Below, in pieces: positions 1-6,516 of a stretch of DNA of 16,021 nucleotides (the stretch's first letter is position 1; every line of letters starts with the position of its first letter). Origin of the DNA: an uncultured Eubacteriales bacterium (GTDB taxonomy: Bacteria > Bacillota > Clostridia > Oscillospirales > Oscillospiraceae); assembly GCA_958402445.1 (NCBI GenBank), contig CATXTO010000041.1, positions 1 to 16,021 of the forward strand. The letters run 5' to 3'. Made by a program: the position numbers and the translations under genes. The notes beneath the pieces are model-generated. The model was not told the DNA's origin. It made no database searches and worked only from the letters and a program-made list of their open reading frames with translations.

Positions 1-17
1 CGGCGGATCTCCCACAC

Positions 18-310
18 GGGCGACCACAGGTCGCCCCTACAACCCGTTACCGGGGAAATTTCCGGGCGGGCGGCCACAGGCCGCCCCTACACCCGTAATC
101 GGTAGATTTCCCACACGGGCGGCCGCAGGCCGCCCCTACAACCCGTTACCGGGGGGATTTCCCACACGGGCGGCCACTGGCCGCCCCTACAACCGCACCG
201 CCGTAGAAATCCCGTAGGGGCGAGCTGCGCTCGCCCGCGGAACGGCCACAGGTCGTTCCCTACACCCGTAATCGGTAGATTTCCCACACGGGCGACCACA
301 GGTCGTTCCC
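18..310. repeat. Tandem array of GTAG-tagged hairpin repeats (7 copies)
   Basis: Seven palindromes of 8-9 bp arms with a 3-nt loop fill this gene-free stretch. Those starting at 18, 68, 117 and 168 read GGGCG-N3-ACA/GCA/ACT-N3-CGCCC followed by CTAC and lie 49-51 bp apart. The sequence between copies is also repeated: the stretch at 91-116 recurs at 264-288. A copy at 214-236 is in the opposite orientation, with GTAG first. Copies at 239-263 and 290-310 have arms ending in GTTCC instead of CGCCC. Inner stem triplets differ between copies (GCC/GGC, ACC/GGT, AGC/GCT) but stay complementary. No coding potential was recognised here. The structure resembles REP/REPIN elements mobilised by RAYT transposases; that link is inferred from the GTAG tag. 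Confidence 0.85.
168..236. repeat. Composite inverted hairpin pair (REPIN-like unit 1)
   Basis: Hairpin 168-186 followed by CTAC (187-190) faces GTAG (214-217) followed by hairpin 218-236. Exactly 23 nt lie between the two tags. The same layout recurs at 2781-2849, 3053-3116 and 9105-9174. Confidence 0.75.
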
Positions 311-326
311 CACCGTTCGCCAAGCC

Positions 327-355
327 TTGTTTTTGCCCCATAAATCTGGTATAAT
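327..355 (+). promoter_or_regulatory. Sigma-70-type promoter of mnmG
   Basis: A -35 box TTGTTT (327-332) and a perfect -10 box TATAAT (350-355) are separated by 17 nt. Transcription would start near 362, giving a leader of about 45 nt before the preferred mnmG start. The promoter sits directly after the hairpin array. Confidence 0.7.
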
Positions 356-405
356 TCCATAGAATTATTTTAAGCGCCGGGATTCCCGGCTTGGGAGGCA
401 GAAAC

Positions 406-2289
406 TTGGGCTATTTGGCTGGAACCTATGACGTGGCCGTGGTGGGCGCGGGCCACGCGGGCATCGAGGCCGGGCTGGCCGCGGCCCGCCTGGGCATGAA
501 AACCGTGGTATTCACCATCAATCTGGACGCGGTGGGCAACATGCCCTGCAACCCCGCCATCGGCGGCACGGGCAAGGGGCACCTGGTCCGGGAGCTGGAC
601 GCCCTGGGGGGCGAGATGGCCAGGGCCGCGGACGCCTGTTGCATCCAATACCGGATGCTCAACCGGGGCAAGGGCCCGGCGGTCCACTCCCTCCGGGCCC
701 AGGCGGACCGGCGGCGGTACCAGGCGTATATGAAGCACGCCCTGGAGCTCCAGGAAAACCTGGAGCTGAAGCAGGCCATGGTTACGGAGCTGCTGGTGGA
801 GGGCGGCGCCGTCGCGGGCCTCCGGACCCAGCTGGGGGCGGAGTACCGGGCCCGGGCCGTGATCCTGGCCACGGGCACCTATCTGGACAGCACCGTGGTC
901 ACGGGTGCCTGCGCGGTCCCCTCGGGCCCCGACGGCATGCACGCCTCCCAGGGACTGTCAAGCTGTCTGCGGGCCCTGGGCCTGCCCCTGCGCCGGTTTA
1001 AAACCGGCACGCCCCCTCGGCTCAACCGCCGCAGCGTGGACTTCTCGCAAATGGAGCTGCAGCCCGGGGACCCGGAGCCGGAGCCCTTCTCCTTCACCAC
1101 CGCCCACGCGCCGGAGAATCAGGCCGTGTGCTACCTCACCTACACCAACGAGAAGACCCACGCCTGCATCCGGGCCAACCTGGACCGGAGCCCTCTGTTC
1201 GACGGCACCATCCTGGGGGTGGGTCCCCGGTACTGCCCCAGCATCGAGTCGAAGATCGTCCGCTTCCCGGACAAGACCCGGCACCAGCTGTTTCTGGAGC
1301 CCTGCGGCCTGGACACGGAGGAGCTTTATTTGCAGGGCCTGTCCTCCAGCCTGCCGGAGGACGTGCAGGCGCAGATGCTGCGCACCATCCCGGGCCTGGA
1401 GCGGGCCCAGATCCTGCGCCCGGCCTACGCCATTGAGTACGACTGCATAGACCCCACGGCCCTTCTGCCCACCCTGGCGTGCAAGCGGCTCCCCGGGCTC
1501 TACGGCGCGGGCCAGTTCTGCGGCACCTCCGGCTACGAGGAGGCGGCGGTCCAGGGCCTGGTGGCGGGGGTCAACGCCGCCCTGCAGCTGAAGGGAGAGC
1601 CCCCTATGGTTCTCACCCGGGACCAGTGCTACATCGGCACCCTCATCGACGACCTGGTGACCAAGGGCACCGGCGAGCCCTACCGGATCATGACCAGCCG
1701 GTCCGAGTACCGGCTGCTGCACCGGCAGGACAACGCGGATTTCCGCCTGACCGCCGTGGGCTGCCGGGTGGGCCTGGTACCCCCCCAACGGCTGCGGGCG
1801 GTGGAGGAAAAATACGCCCAGGTGGCCCAAGAGATCAGACGCCTGGAGTCCGCCGGCGTGCCGGCGTCCCCATCCCTGAATGCGGTCCTCTCCCAGGCGG
1901 GCACCGCCCCAGTGCAGGGCTCCGCCCGGCTGGCGGACCTGATCCGGCGGCCCCAGCTGGGGTATGACGACCTGGCCCCGTTTGACAAGGACCGGCCTGA
2001 GCTGTCCAGAGTGGTGCGGCAGCAGGTGGAAATTCAGCTTAAATACGCGGGCTATTTGGTCCGGCAGCAGCGGCAGGTGGAGGAATTCCAGAAGGAGGAG
2101 TCCCGCCGCCTGCCCCCGGACCTGGATTACCATGCCATAAGGGGCCTGCGGCTGGAGGCCCGGCAGAAGCTGTCCCAGGTCCGGCCCCTGTCCATCGGGC
2201 AGGCCGGGCGCATCTCCGGGGTGAGTCCCGCGGACATCGCGGTGCTGCTGATATACCTGGAGCAAAACCCGCCCAAGGGGGCGCAATGA
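406..2289 (+). CDS. mnmG: tRNA uridine-5-carboxymethylaminomethyl(34) synthesis enzyme MnmG
   Basis: FAD-dependent cytoplasmic enzyme that works with the GTPase MnmE to install the (carboxymethyl)aminomethyl group at C5 of wobble uridine 34 in tRNAs. The N-terminal Rossmann motif VVGAGHAGIEAG binds FAD. The family signatures GNMPCNPAIGG, RMLNRGKGPAVHSLRAQADR, TGTFL-like TGTYLDS, FKTGTPPR and the late GQFCGTSGYEEAAVQGL are all present, and length (627 aa) is normal. I chose the TTG at 406 because GGGAGG (393-398) lies 7 nt before it; the in-frame TTG at 391 would place that ribosome binding site inside the gene and has none upstream. Its usual partners mnmE and rsmG are not adjacent: an NTF2-like gene follows after 31 bp. 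Identification is very secure; the start is less so. Confidence 0.96.
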   Translation: MGYLAGTYDVAVVGAGHAGIEAGLAAARLGMKTVVFTINLDAVGNMPCNPAIGGTGKGHLVRELDALGGEMARAADACCIQYRMLNRGKGPAVHSLRAQADRRRYQAYMKHALELQENLELKQAMVTELLVEGGAVAGLRTQLGAEYRARAVILATGTYLDSTVVTGACAVPSGPDGMHASQGLSSCLRALGLPLRRFKTGTPPRLNRRSVDFSQMELQPGDPEPEPFSFTTAHAPENQAVCYLTYTNEKTHACIRANLDRSPLFDGTILGVGPRYCPSIESKIVRFPDKTRHQLFLEPCGLDTEELYLQGLSSSLPEDVQAQMLRTIPGLERAQILRPAYAIEYDCIDPTALLPTLACKRLPGLYGAGQFCGTSGYEEAAVQGLVAGVNAALQLKGEPPMVLTRDQCYIGTLIDDLVTKGTGEPYRIMTSRSEYRLLHRQDNADFRLTAVGCRVGLVPPQRLRAVEEKYAQVAQEIRRLESAGVPASPSLNAVLSQAGTAPVQGSARLADLIRRPQLGYDDLAPFDKDRPELSRVVRQQVEIQLKYAGYLVRQQRQVEEFQKEESRRLPPDLDYHAIRGLRLEARQKLSQVRPLSIGQAGRISGVSPADIAVLLIYLEQNPPKGAQ

Positions 2290-2320
2290 GAAGAGCGCAT
2301 GGCGGAAAAGGAGGCCCTGT

Positions 2321-2728
2321 ATGAATCTGTCTCATGTGCAAGACATTCAAGATCCCGGCGCCTTTTTCCAGGCGTACTGGGCCCGGGTGGCGGCTCAGGA
2401 CCGGCAGGCTCTGAAGGCATATTTTACGCAGGACGCCCGGGTCCGGTGGCACTGCTCCGACGAGGAATTCACATTGGAGGAGTTTTTGTCCGCCAACTGC
2501 GACTATCCCGGGGCCTGGCGGGGGGAGGTCCAGCGGGTGGAGCGGACGGGGACCGGCTATGTCACCGCGGCCCGGGTTTGGTCCGGCCCCGCCTCCTTCC
2601 ACGTGGTCTCCTTTTTTCGGATGCAGAACGGTTTCATCCGGGAGCTGGACGAGTACTGGGGGGACGACGGCCCCGCGCCTCAGTGGCGGCTGGCGCGCAG
2701 GCTGGGCAGGCCCATCGGCGGCGGCTGA
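2321..2728 (+). CDS. NTF2-like / SnoaL-like family protein
   Basis: Small soluble protein of 135 aa with the pattern of the NTF2-like cone fold. An N-terminal helix region carries a typical start of these domains (FFQAYWARVAAQDRQALKAYF), followed by the DARVRWHCSDEEFTLEEFL segment. The beta-rich second half includes GYVTAARVW, FHVVSFFRMQNGFIRELDEYW. These folds form small cavities and serve as enzymes or ligand binders, so no substrate can be assigned. The start is supported by AAAGGAGG (2307-2314) six nt before ATG; an earlier ATG at 2299 lies in another frame. It is 31 bp downstream of mnmG on the same strand and is probably co-transcribed, taking the position where rsmG is often found. No signal peptide or membrane segment is seen. 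Confidence 0.75.
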   Translation: MNLSHVQDIQDPGAFFQAYWARVAAQDRQALKAYFTQDARVRWHCSDEEFTLEEFLSANCDYPGAWRGEVQRVERTGTGYVTAARVWSGPASFHVVSFFRMQNGFIRELDEYWGDDGPAPQWRLARRLGRPIGGG

Positions 2729-2730
2729 CG

Positions 2731-2803
2731 GTCTGGCCGATGGTCGTTCCCTACGCCCGTAATCGGTGGATTTCCCACACGGGCGACCACAGGTCGCCCC
2801 TAC
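2731..2803. repeat. Hairpin repeat with degenerate half-copy
   Basis: A degenerate half-copy (2731-2754, ending GTCGTTCCCTAC) is followed by a full copy at 2781-2799 with CTAC at 2800-2803. The 25-nt lead-in between them matches the spacer of the left-edge array, so unit and spacer spread together. Confidence 0.75.
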
Positions 2804-2849
2804 ATTGCACCATCGATTTTCATCCCGTAGGGGCGCGCTTTGCACGCCC
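2781..2849. repeat. Composite inverted hairpin pair (REPIN-like unit 2)
   Basis: Hairpin 2781-2799 plus CTAC faces GTAG (2827-2830) plus hairpin 2831-2849, again with 23 nt between the tags. The right hairpin has a TTT loop and one C-A mismatch in its stem. Confidence 0.75.
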
Positions 2850-2895
2850 GTTATCCCATCAATAGGTATACCTACGACGTATGGAAGAGATTTGC

Positions 2896-2918
2896 GGGCG
2901 GCCACAGGCCGCACCTAC
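2896..2918. repeat. Single hairpin repeat copy
   Basis: GGGCGGCC-ACA-GGCCGCAC followed by CTAC. It is the same family as the other copies, with one substitution in the last arm. Confidence 0.7.
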
Positions 2919-3052
2919 ATTCCGTTAGAGGAACTTCCGCAGAAAAACCCAAACCGAAGCCCAGCGCAGCGGGTTCGGTTTGGTCAGGAGGGGCAAGGGA
3001 GCGGCGCGGATGGCGGCCGAATAGGCCGCCGGAGCAAATGCGGACTTTGCCC

Positions 3053-3116
3053 CGACGCGGTCGCCCCTACACCGCTTCGTCGATTTTCATCCCGTAGGGG
3101 CGCGCTTTGCACGCCC
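3053..3116. repeat. Composite hairpin pair (REPIN-like unit 3, left arm eroded)
   Basis: A half-hairpin ending in GGTCGCCC and CTAC (3067-3070) faces GTAG (3094-3097) and hairpin 3098-3116, with 23 nt between the tags. The right half and 16 bp before it are identical to unit 2, including the same stem mismatch. The surrounding 2729-3240 holds no recognisable gene. Confidence 0.7.
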
Positions 3117-3242
3117 GCAAAGGGAGCCCTTCGTCTCGCCGGCGCTTTATGTATATTTTGAGGCATTCTGCTCACAGTAGACTTTGACCCGGCAAGGTTG
3201 CGGCTTTTCCGGCAAATCCCGCAAAAGAAGCGGATTTTTCCC

Positions 3243-3271
3243 TTGACATCAACCATGGGGTATGCTAAAAT
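3243..3271 (+). promoter_or_regulatory. Promoter of the tRNA operon
   Basis: A consensus -35 box TTGACA (3243-3248), a 17-nt spacer and TAAAAT (3266-3271) as -10. It lies 24 bp upstream of the first tRNA, as expected for a strong stable-RNA promoter. Confidence 0.8.
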
Positions 3272-3295
3272 TGGAAAGCTGATGGTCCACGGCCT

Positions 3296-3369
3296 GCGGG
3301 CGTAGTTCAATGGTAGAACACCAGCCTTCCAAGCTGGATACGCGGGTTCGATTCCCGTCGCCCGCTCCA
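3296..3369 (+). tRNA. tRNA-Gly (anticodon TCC)
   Basis: A full cloverleaf can be drawn. The acceptor GCGGGCG pairs with CGCCCGC, and the anticodon stem CCAGC/GCTGG carries loop CTTCCAA with anticodon TCC. The T-arm contains GGTTCGATTCC. The 3' CCA is encoded (3367-3369). Confidence 0.96.
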
Positions 3370-3373
3370 ACAT

Positions 3374-3450
3374 GCGCCAGTAGCTCATCTGGATAGAGCA
3401 ACTGCCTTCTAAGCAGTAGGTAGGGGGTTCGAGTCCCTTCTGGCGTACCA
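3374..3450 (+). tRNA. tRNA-Arg (anticodon TCT)
   Basis: The acceptor GCGCCAG pairs with CTGGCGT, with a G-T pair at the end. Anticodon stem ACTGC/GCAGT with loop CTTCTAA gives anticodon TCT. The T-arm GGGTTCGAGTCCC is intact and CCA is encoded. Only 4 bp separate it from tRNA-Gly. Confidence 0.96.
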
Positions 3451-3485
3451 GAATTCCCGTCTCGGGGGCTTTGAATCCGAAATAT

Positions 3486-3563
3486 GGTGGATGTGGCCTA
3501 GCTGGTTAAGGCGTCAGATTGTGGCTCTGAAGATCGAGGGTTCGAATCCCTTCATCCACCCCA
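3486..3563 (+). tRNA. tRNA-His (anticodon GTG)
   Basis: The acceptor GTGGATG pairs with CATCCAC. The extra G at 3486 can pair with C73 (3560), giving the G-1:C73 pair that defines tRNA-His. Anticodon stem TCAGA/TCTGA encloses TTGTGGC with anticodon GTG, and CCA is encoded at 3561-3563. G34 of this tRNA is a known site of queuosine modification, relevant to the queT gene at 8529. Confidence 0.96.
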
Positions 3564-3586
3564 TGTCGGAGCAAGGCGCAAGCTCC

Positions 3587-3618
3587 GGGGGCGTTTTATC
3601 TGGGGATAAAACGCCCCC
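3587..3618 (+). terminator. 14-bp perfect hairpin inside the tRNA cluster
   Basis: GGGGGCGTTTTATC (3587-3600), a TGGG loop and the exact complement (3605-3618). The next bases, ATTCGCTCCGTTTTCCCC, give only a delayed T-run, so it is an imperfect intrinsic terminator. It could cut transcription before Gln-Lys or act as a processing stem. Confidence 0.5.
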
Positions 3619-3672
3619 ATTCGCTCCGTTTTCCCCTTTTCCCAGTTGCCGTCGCCGGACGGTTGCCAGTAT

Positions 3673-3747
3673 TGGGATGTCGCCAAGTGGTAAGGCACCA
3701 GACTTTGACTCTGGCATCCGTAGGTTCGAGTCCTGCCATCCCAGCCA
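3673..3747 (+). tRNA. tRNA-Gln (anticodon TTG)
   Basis: The acceptor TGGGATG pairs with CATCCCA. Anticodon stem CCAGA/TCTGG holds loop CTTTGAC with anticodon TTG. The T-arm GTAGGTTCGAGTCCTGC is complete and CCA is encoded (3745-3747). No convincing promoter of its own was seen between it and tRNA-His. Confidence 0.96.
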
Positions 3748-3748
3748 C

Positions 3749-3824
3749 GACCCGCTAGCTCAGTTGGCAGAGCAATTGCCTTTTAAGCAATGGGTCTGGA
3801 GTTCGAATCTCCAGCGGGTCACCA
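3749..3824 (+). tRNA. tRNA-Lys (anticodon TTT)
   Basis: The acceptor GACCCGC pairs with GCGGGTC. Anticodon stem ATTGC/GCAAT holds loop CTTTTAA with anticodon TTT. The T-arm TGGAGTTCGAATCTCCA is perfect and CCA is encoded (3822-3824). It is the last gene of the operon, and its final 21 nt are copied at 3969-3989. Confidence 0.97.
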
Positions 3825-3827
3825 AAT

Positions 3828-3861
3828 AAGCAGATACCCCATTGGGGTATCTGCTTGTTTT
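3828..3861 (+). terminator. Intrinsic terminator of the tRNA operon
   Basis: A 13-bp perfect stem, AAGCAGATACCCC / GGGGTATCTGCTT, with an ATT loop, followed by GTTTTCT. It starts 3 nt after the CCA of tRNA-Lys. Confidence 0.9.
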
Positions 3862-3870
3862 CTATTCGCG

Positions 3871-3989
3871 GGAGATTCGAACATGCAAATTCCGCCTGCC
3901 GGCGGCAGGCGGAAGCCCGGCGCGCACGACGGGCTGTCCATCTTTTTCGCCAATGGCGGAAAGGCAGACGAATCTCCAGCGGGTCACCA
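3871..3989 (+). other. Duplicated tRNA-Lys 3' end with inverted T-arm fragment (att-like scar)
   Basis: Bases 3969-3989 repeat the last 21 nt of tRNA-Lys (3804-3824) exactly, including the encoded CCA. At 3871-3882 lies the reverse complement of the T-arm sequence GTTCGAATCTCC, so the segment is flanked by inverted GGAGATTCG/CGAATCTCC. Inside it is a perfect 11-bp palindrome (3890-3914, arms TTCCGCCTGCC). A duplicated tRNA 3' end is what tyrosine integrases leave as attL/attR. Here the copies are only 165 bp apart, so a scar, a remnant, or a small fold-back element aimed at the T-arm are all possible. Confidence 0.6.
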
Positions 3990-4336
3990 CAAAGCAAGGT
4001 CGGAATCATATAATTCCTGTCATTTTTCTGTGATTTGCGAACTTTTTGTGCTAGTTTTCTCTGGCAGCTTTTCGCTGTGTTTGTAATTTGTTCGTAACCG
4101 CAAGGCTTGTGTCTACTTGCTTAATAGCATCTAGTACATCGTCCGCCTTCAGATGAACGCATATTGGATCGGCTGAAAAACCTTCTCACAGGTTGATTTT
4201 GATTTTCCATCTGCTTCTGTAAGCGGCCTCGTAACCCGCTGCTCCGGATTTTGACAAGGACAAGGTTTGCCTTATTATAATTGCTGTTGGCCACCCCTAG
4301 TATTGCTACTAGGGGTGAAATTTTTGCACAACTCAA
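3990..4336. other. Gene-free AT-richer stretch
   Basis: Base composition drops clearly in GC here compared with the left part of the window. A 71-codon minus-strand reading frame (4121-4336) has no clear ribosome binding site or recognisable family features and is not called. Apart from the hairpin at 4292-4317, nothing recognisable was seen. Confidence 0.6.
4292..4317 (+). terminator. 11-bp hairpin with T-tract on the plus strand
   Basis: CACCCCTAGTA, loop TTGC, TACTAGGGGTG, then AAATTTTTG. The T-tract follows on the plus strand, so it fits termination of rightward transcription. It also lies just downstream of the leftward cysteine-motif gene, where it could stabilise the transcript end. 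Confidence 0.5.
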
Positions 4337-4852
4337 TCACTCGATATTTCGATTTTTGCCATAGAAGATACGCCCGCGCTTCATTATTTTCTTATACCCG
4401 CATCGAAGCGCCAAATCTTGGTTGGGGTTGACGCACCGCTTTGCGTCGCTGCACGCCAGGTATCGGGAGCAACAGTCAAATTCCTTTGGAATTTCATCAA
4501 TCACCTGGTCGAGAATCCTGCATAAAGACTGAGAAAAAAATAGCGCTTGACTCAAATGAAATGGAACTCTGATGGAATTTTTTAGTTTCGGATCTGGAGC
4601 CGCGTCTATGGATTCCGAGAAACACTTCCGATAATTTTCAGAAATGATAAAATAACGCTCGTTTTCGCGGCATACCAAGCGAAATACCAAGCTGGAATCC
4701 AGGCGAACCGACGAAAAATCCTTCCCCTTCTTCAGCGTCAATAAATCGCAATTGATGTTATTCCTCTGGAGAATTTCCCGAAAGTCCGGCAGGAACTGCT
4801 GGAAAATCTCTTTTTCCGTGCGCGTCTGTTCCATTGAACCCGGTTCCATCAT
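4337..4852 (-). CDS. Cysteine-motif protein of unknown function, coupled to the exonuclease-BRCT gene
   Basis: 171-aa soluble protein that I cannot assign to a named family with confidence. The C-terminal third has a compact cysteine cluster: C127, C128, C134, C140 and C151, in the context FDCCSRYLACSDAKRC...ALRCGYKK. It ends in a basic tail, MKRGRIFYGKNRN. This suggests a zinc or iron-sulfur site and perhaps nucleic-acid contact, but that is inference. Residues about 10-115 look like a mixed alpha/beta domain without recognised motifs. Its ATG overlaps the stop of the upstream gene (ATGA), a strong sign of translational coupling and of joint function with the exonuclease-BRCT protein. Codon use is less GC-rich than in the flanking core genes. 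Confidence 0.7.
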   Translation of the reverse strand: MMEPGSMEQTRTEKEIFQQFLPDFREILQRNNINCDLLTLKKGKDFSSVRLDSSLVFRLVCRENERYFIISENYRKCFSESIDAAPDPKLKNSIRVPFHLSQALFFSQSLCRILDQVIDEIPKEFDCCSRYLACSDAKRCVNPNQDLALRCGYKKIMKRGRIFYGKNRNIE

Positions 4853-6069
4853 ATCGCAGCAGCCTCTTTCCCGAGTAATGACATAAAGTCCTTTTCTTTT
4901 ATTATTTTAATATCCGCTTTTCCCGCGGCGTTCAAAGCGCGGGCTTTTTCCTCCTGACTGCTCCTGCCGTCGTCTCCAACAATTGCTCGATCCTGCGCGC
5001 CAACAACAAGATAATCCGTTTTTCCTGAAATGCTGGAGGCGACAACCGCTCCGGCATTCACGGCCAGATGCATCGCCTCTTCTCTTGCGATGGTTAGGCA
5101 TCCGGTGAAAACGATACGCCGGCCATACAGCGGGTTTTGGGGGTCGATTTGCTCCACAGTCGGACGGATGTCTCTTGGTCTAGCCGCTTGAACCACCTTC
5201 TGTGGTTTGGTCTCCTTGCGCCTTGCTTGCTCGACCTGTCCATCCATATACTGCAGCGCAGCCGCGTATACTTTCGATTCATACGCCCTGGGGGAAAGGC
5301 ATGCCCACAATAATTCGTTGGTGGTTTCCACATCCGCCAGCGCTCGGTGCGACACCGCACCCTTTAGCGCAAGCGCATGGTTTAAGTACGCCAGCTTGTG
5401 ACAGCGAAGCAGGGTAAAGACACTGCGCGACAGCGGAAGGGTGTCTACCACCGCATTGTCCAATTGTACGCCCATTTGGCGGGATAAAAAAGGAACGTCA
5501 AAGGAAACCGCATTGTGCCCGATGATCGGCAGGTCTCCGATATACGCCAAGATCGTGGATTGCACTGCCTCCAGCGTCGGCGCATCCTGCACATCGTTTT
5601 GGCGTATTCCGGTTAAATCCGTAATCTCCTTTGGAATCGGTTTCCCTGGATTGATCAGCGTATGGTACGCATCGGTTCGCTCTCCCCAAACATACTTCGC
5701 CGCCGCGAACTCAATCACCCGATCCGCGCCCCAGCTAAATCCCGTGGTTTCAATGTCGATTACAACATAATGCGACAAGACCTCCACAAAGGATGTTCCT
5801 CTTGGCAGCTTCTGCTGCACCCTGGGCTGCAGCTCAGCTAAGTATTCTCCATGGATGCACCCCAGCTGTCCGCCGACGGACACGACGGCAGTGCCGTCGC
5901 CTTGATGCCCTACGATGTCGCACAGGGTCGGACGAGTAATTTGATTGTCGGAATATAGCACCGGCTTCACAGCCGTCGCTTTTGGCGAGATTAAATTCCA
6001 GCGTCTGTAATAACATAAACGGTCTTCTTCGTCGGTAAAGGCTGACCATTCTTTCTTTGGCGCAATCAC
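4849..6069 (-). CDS. DnaQ-type 3'-5' exonuclease with C-terminal BRCT domain
   Basis: Predicted DEDDh exonuclease fused to a BRCT module, acting on DNA in the cytoplasm. Numbered from the GTG at 6069 (406 aa): residues 1-95 are a domain I do not recognise. The exonuclease spans about 100-260, with D105 and E107 in VVIDIETTG, D191 in GHNAVSFDVPF, and H241 plus D246 in SHRALADVE, so all five catalytic residues are present. After a basic linker, BRCT occupies about 314-400 (LYGRRIVFTGCL, GKTDYLVVG), like the BRCT of NAD-dependent DNA ligase. I prefer GTG 6069 because AAGGTGG lies 8 nt before it; an in-frame GTG at 6081 is possible but poorly spaced. The next gene overlaps its stop by 4 bp. It may belong to a repair or mobile-element function; the target is unknown. 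Confidence 0.85.
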   Translation of the reverse strand: MIAPKKEWSAFTDEEDRLCYYRRWNLISPKATAVKPVLYSDNQITRPTLCDIVGHQGDGTAVVSVGGQLGCIHGEYLAELQPRVQQKLPRGTSFVEVLSHYVVIDIETTGFSWGADRVIEFAAAKYVWGERTDAYHTLINPGKPIPKEITDLTGIRQNDVQDAPTLEAVQSTILAYIGDLPIIGHNAVSFDVPFLSRQMGVQLDNAVVDTLPLSRSVFTLLRCHKLAYLNHALALKGAVSHRALADVETTNELLWACLSPRAYESKVYAAALQYMDGQVEQARRKETKPQKVVQAARPRDIRPTVEQIDPQNPLYGRRIVFTGCLTIAREEAMHLAVNAGAVVASSISGKTDYLVVGAQDRAIVGDDGRSSQEEKARALNAAGKADIKIIKEKDFMSLLGKEAAAI

Positions 6070-6081
6070 AAGCTTCCCCAC

Positions 6082-6516
6082 CTTTTCTTATCATTTAAAC
6101 GGCGCCCACGCCGCATCATCCGGCAATGTTTTCCTAAACAGACAGGAGGAGGAACGCCGGGTGCTTTGGGCGGTACGGATGACGAATGGTGTCGACGTAA
6201 TGAGTGTTTGAGTTCCCATTGGAACGCGGGCGAGCGCAGCTCGCCCCTACGGGCTGCGGTGCGATTCAGGGGGCGCGGGGGCGACCTGGGGCCGTTGCGA
6301 GCGCAGCTCGCCCCGACAGGCTGCGGTGCGATTCGGAGGGCGCGGGGGCGACCTGGGGCCGTTTCGCGGGCGTGCAAAGCACGCCCCTACGGGCTGCGGT
6401 GCGATTCGGAGGGCGCAGGGGCGGCCTGGGGCCGTTTCGCGGGCGTGCAAAGCACACGCCGACAGCGTTTCCACAATGGAGCGTCCGCAGGGGCCGGACC
6501 ATACCGGCGGATACGG
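6082..6516. other. Gene-free region dominated by repeats
   Basis: Bases 6082-6227 show no recognisable gene. The rest is the tandem hairpin array described separately. Overlapping short reading frames on both strands come from the repeated GC-rich units and are not called. Confidence 0.7.
6228..6460. repeat. Tandem repeat of hairpin plus conserved 45-nt segment (3.5 units)
   Basis: Hairpins start at 6228 (GGGCGAGC, loop GCA), 6297 (shortened, GCGAGC), 6368 (GGGCGTGC, loop AAA) and 6441 (same stem, one extra base in the right arm). Each of the first three is followed by a near-identical segment with GGCTGCGGTGCGATTC and CCTGGGGCCGTT. Unit spacing, measured at CTGCGGTGCG, is 67 then 73 bp. The intervening segment differs from those of the other clusters, so this array expanded locally. 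Confidence 0.85.

Noticed and set aside
18..310. CRISPR array, because of regularly spaced palindromes
   Set aside because: The spacers are repeated and similar to each other, repeats vary in sequence and orientation, and no cas gene is present.
958..2286. Minus-strand and alternative-frame long ORFs over mnmG
   Set aside because: They lie opposite a full, conserved MnmG and show no family features; GC-rich shadow frames.
2299..2865. 188-codon plus-strand ORF overlapping the NTF2-like gene
   Set aside because: It lacks a ribosome binding site, runs into hairpin repeats, and shows no domain; the other frame carries the NTF2-like pattern.
3491..4009. Short ORFs overlapping the tRNA genes on both strands
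   Set aside because: Their sequences are translations of tRNA genes, a well-known annotation artefact.
4121..4336. 71-codon minus-strand ORF downstream of the cysteine-motif gene
   Set aside because: It has no clear ribosome binding site, contains the hairpin at 4292-4317, and shows no family features.
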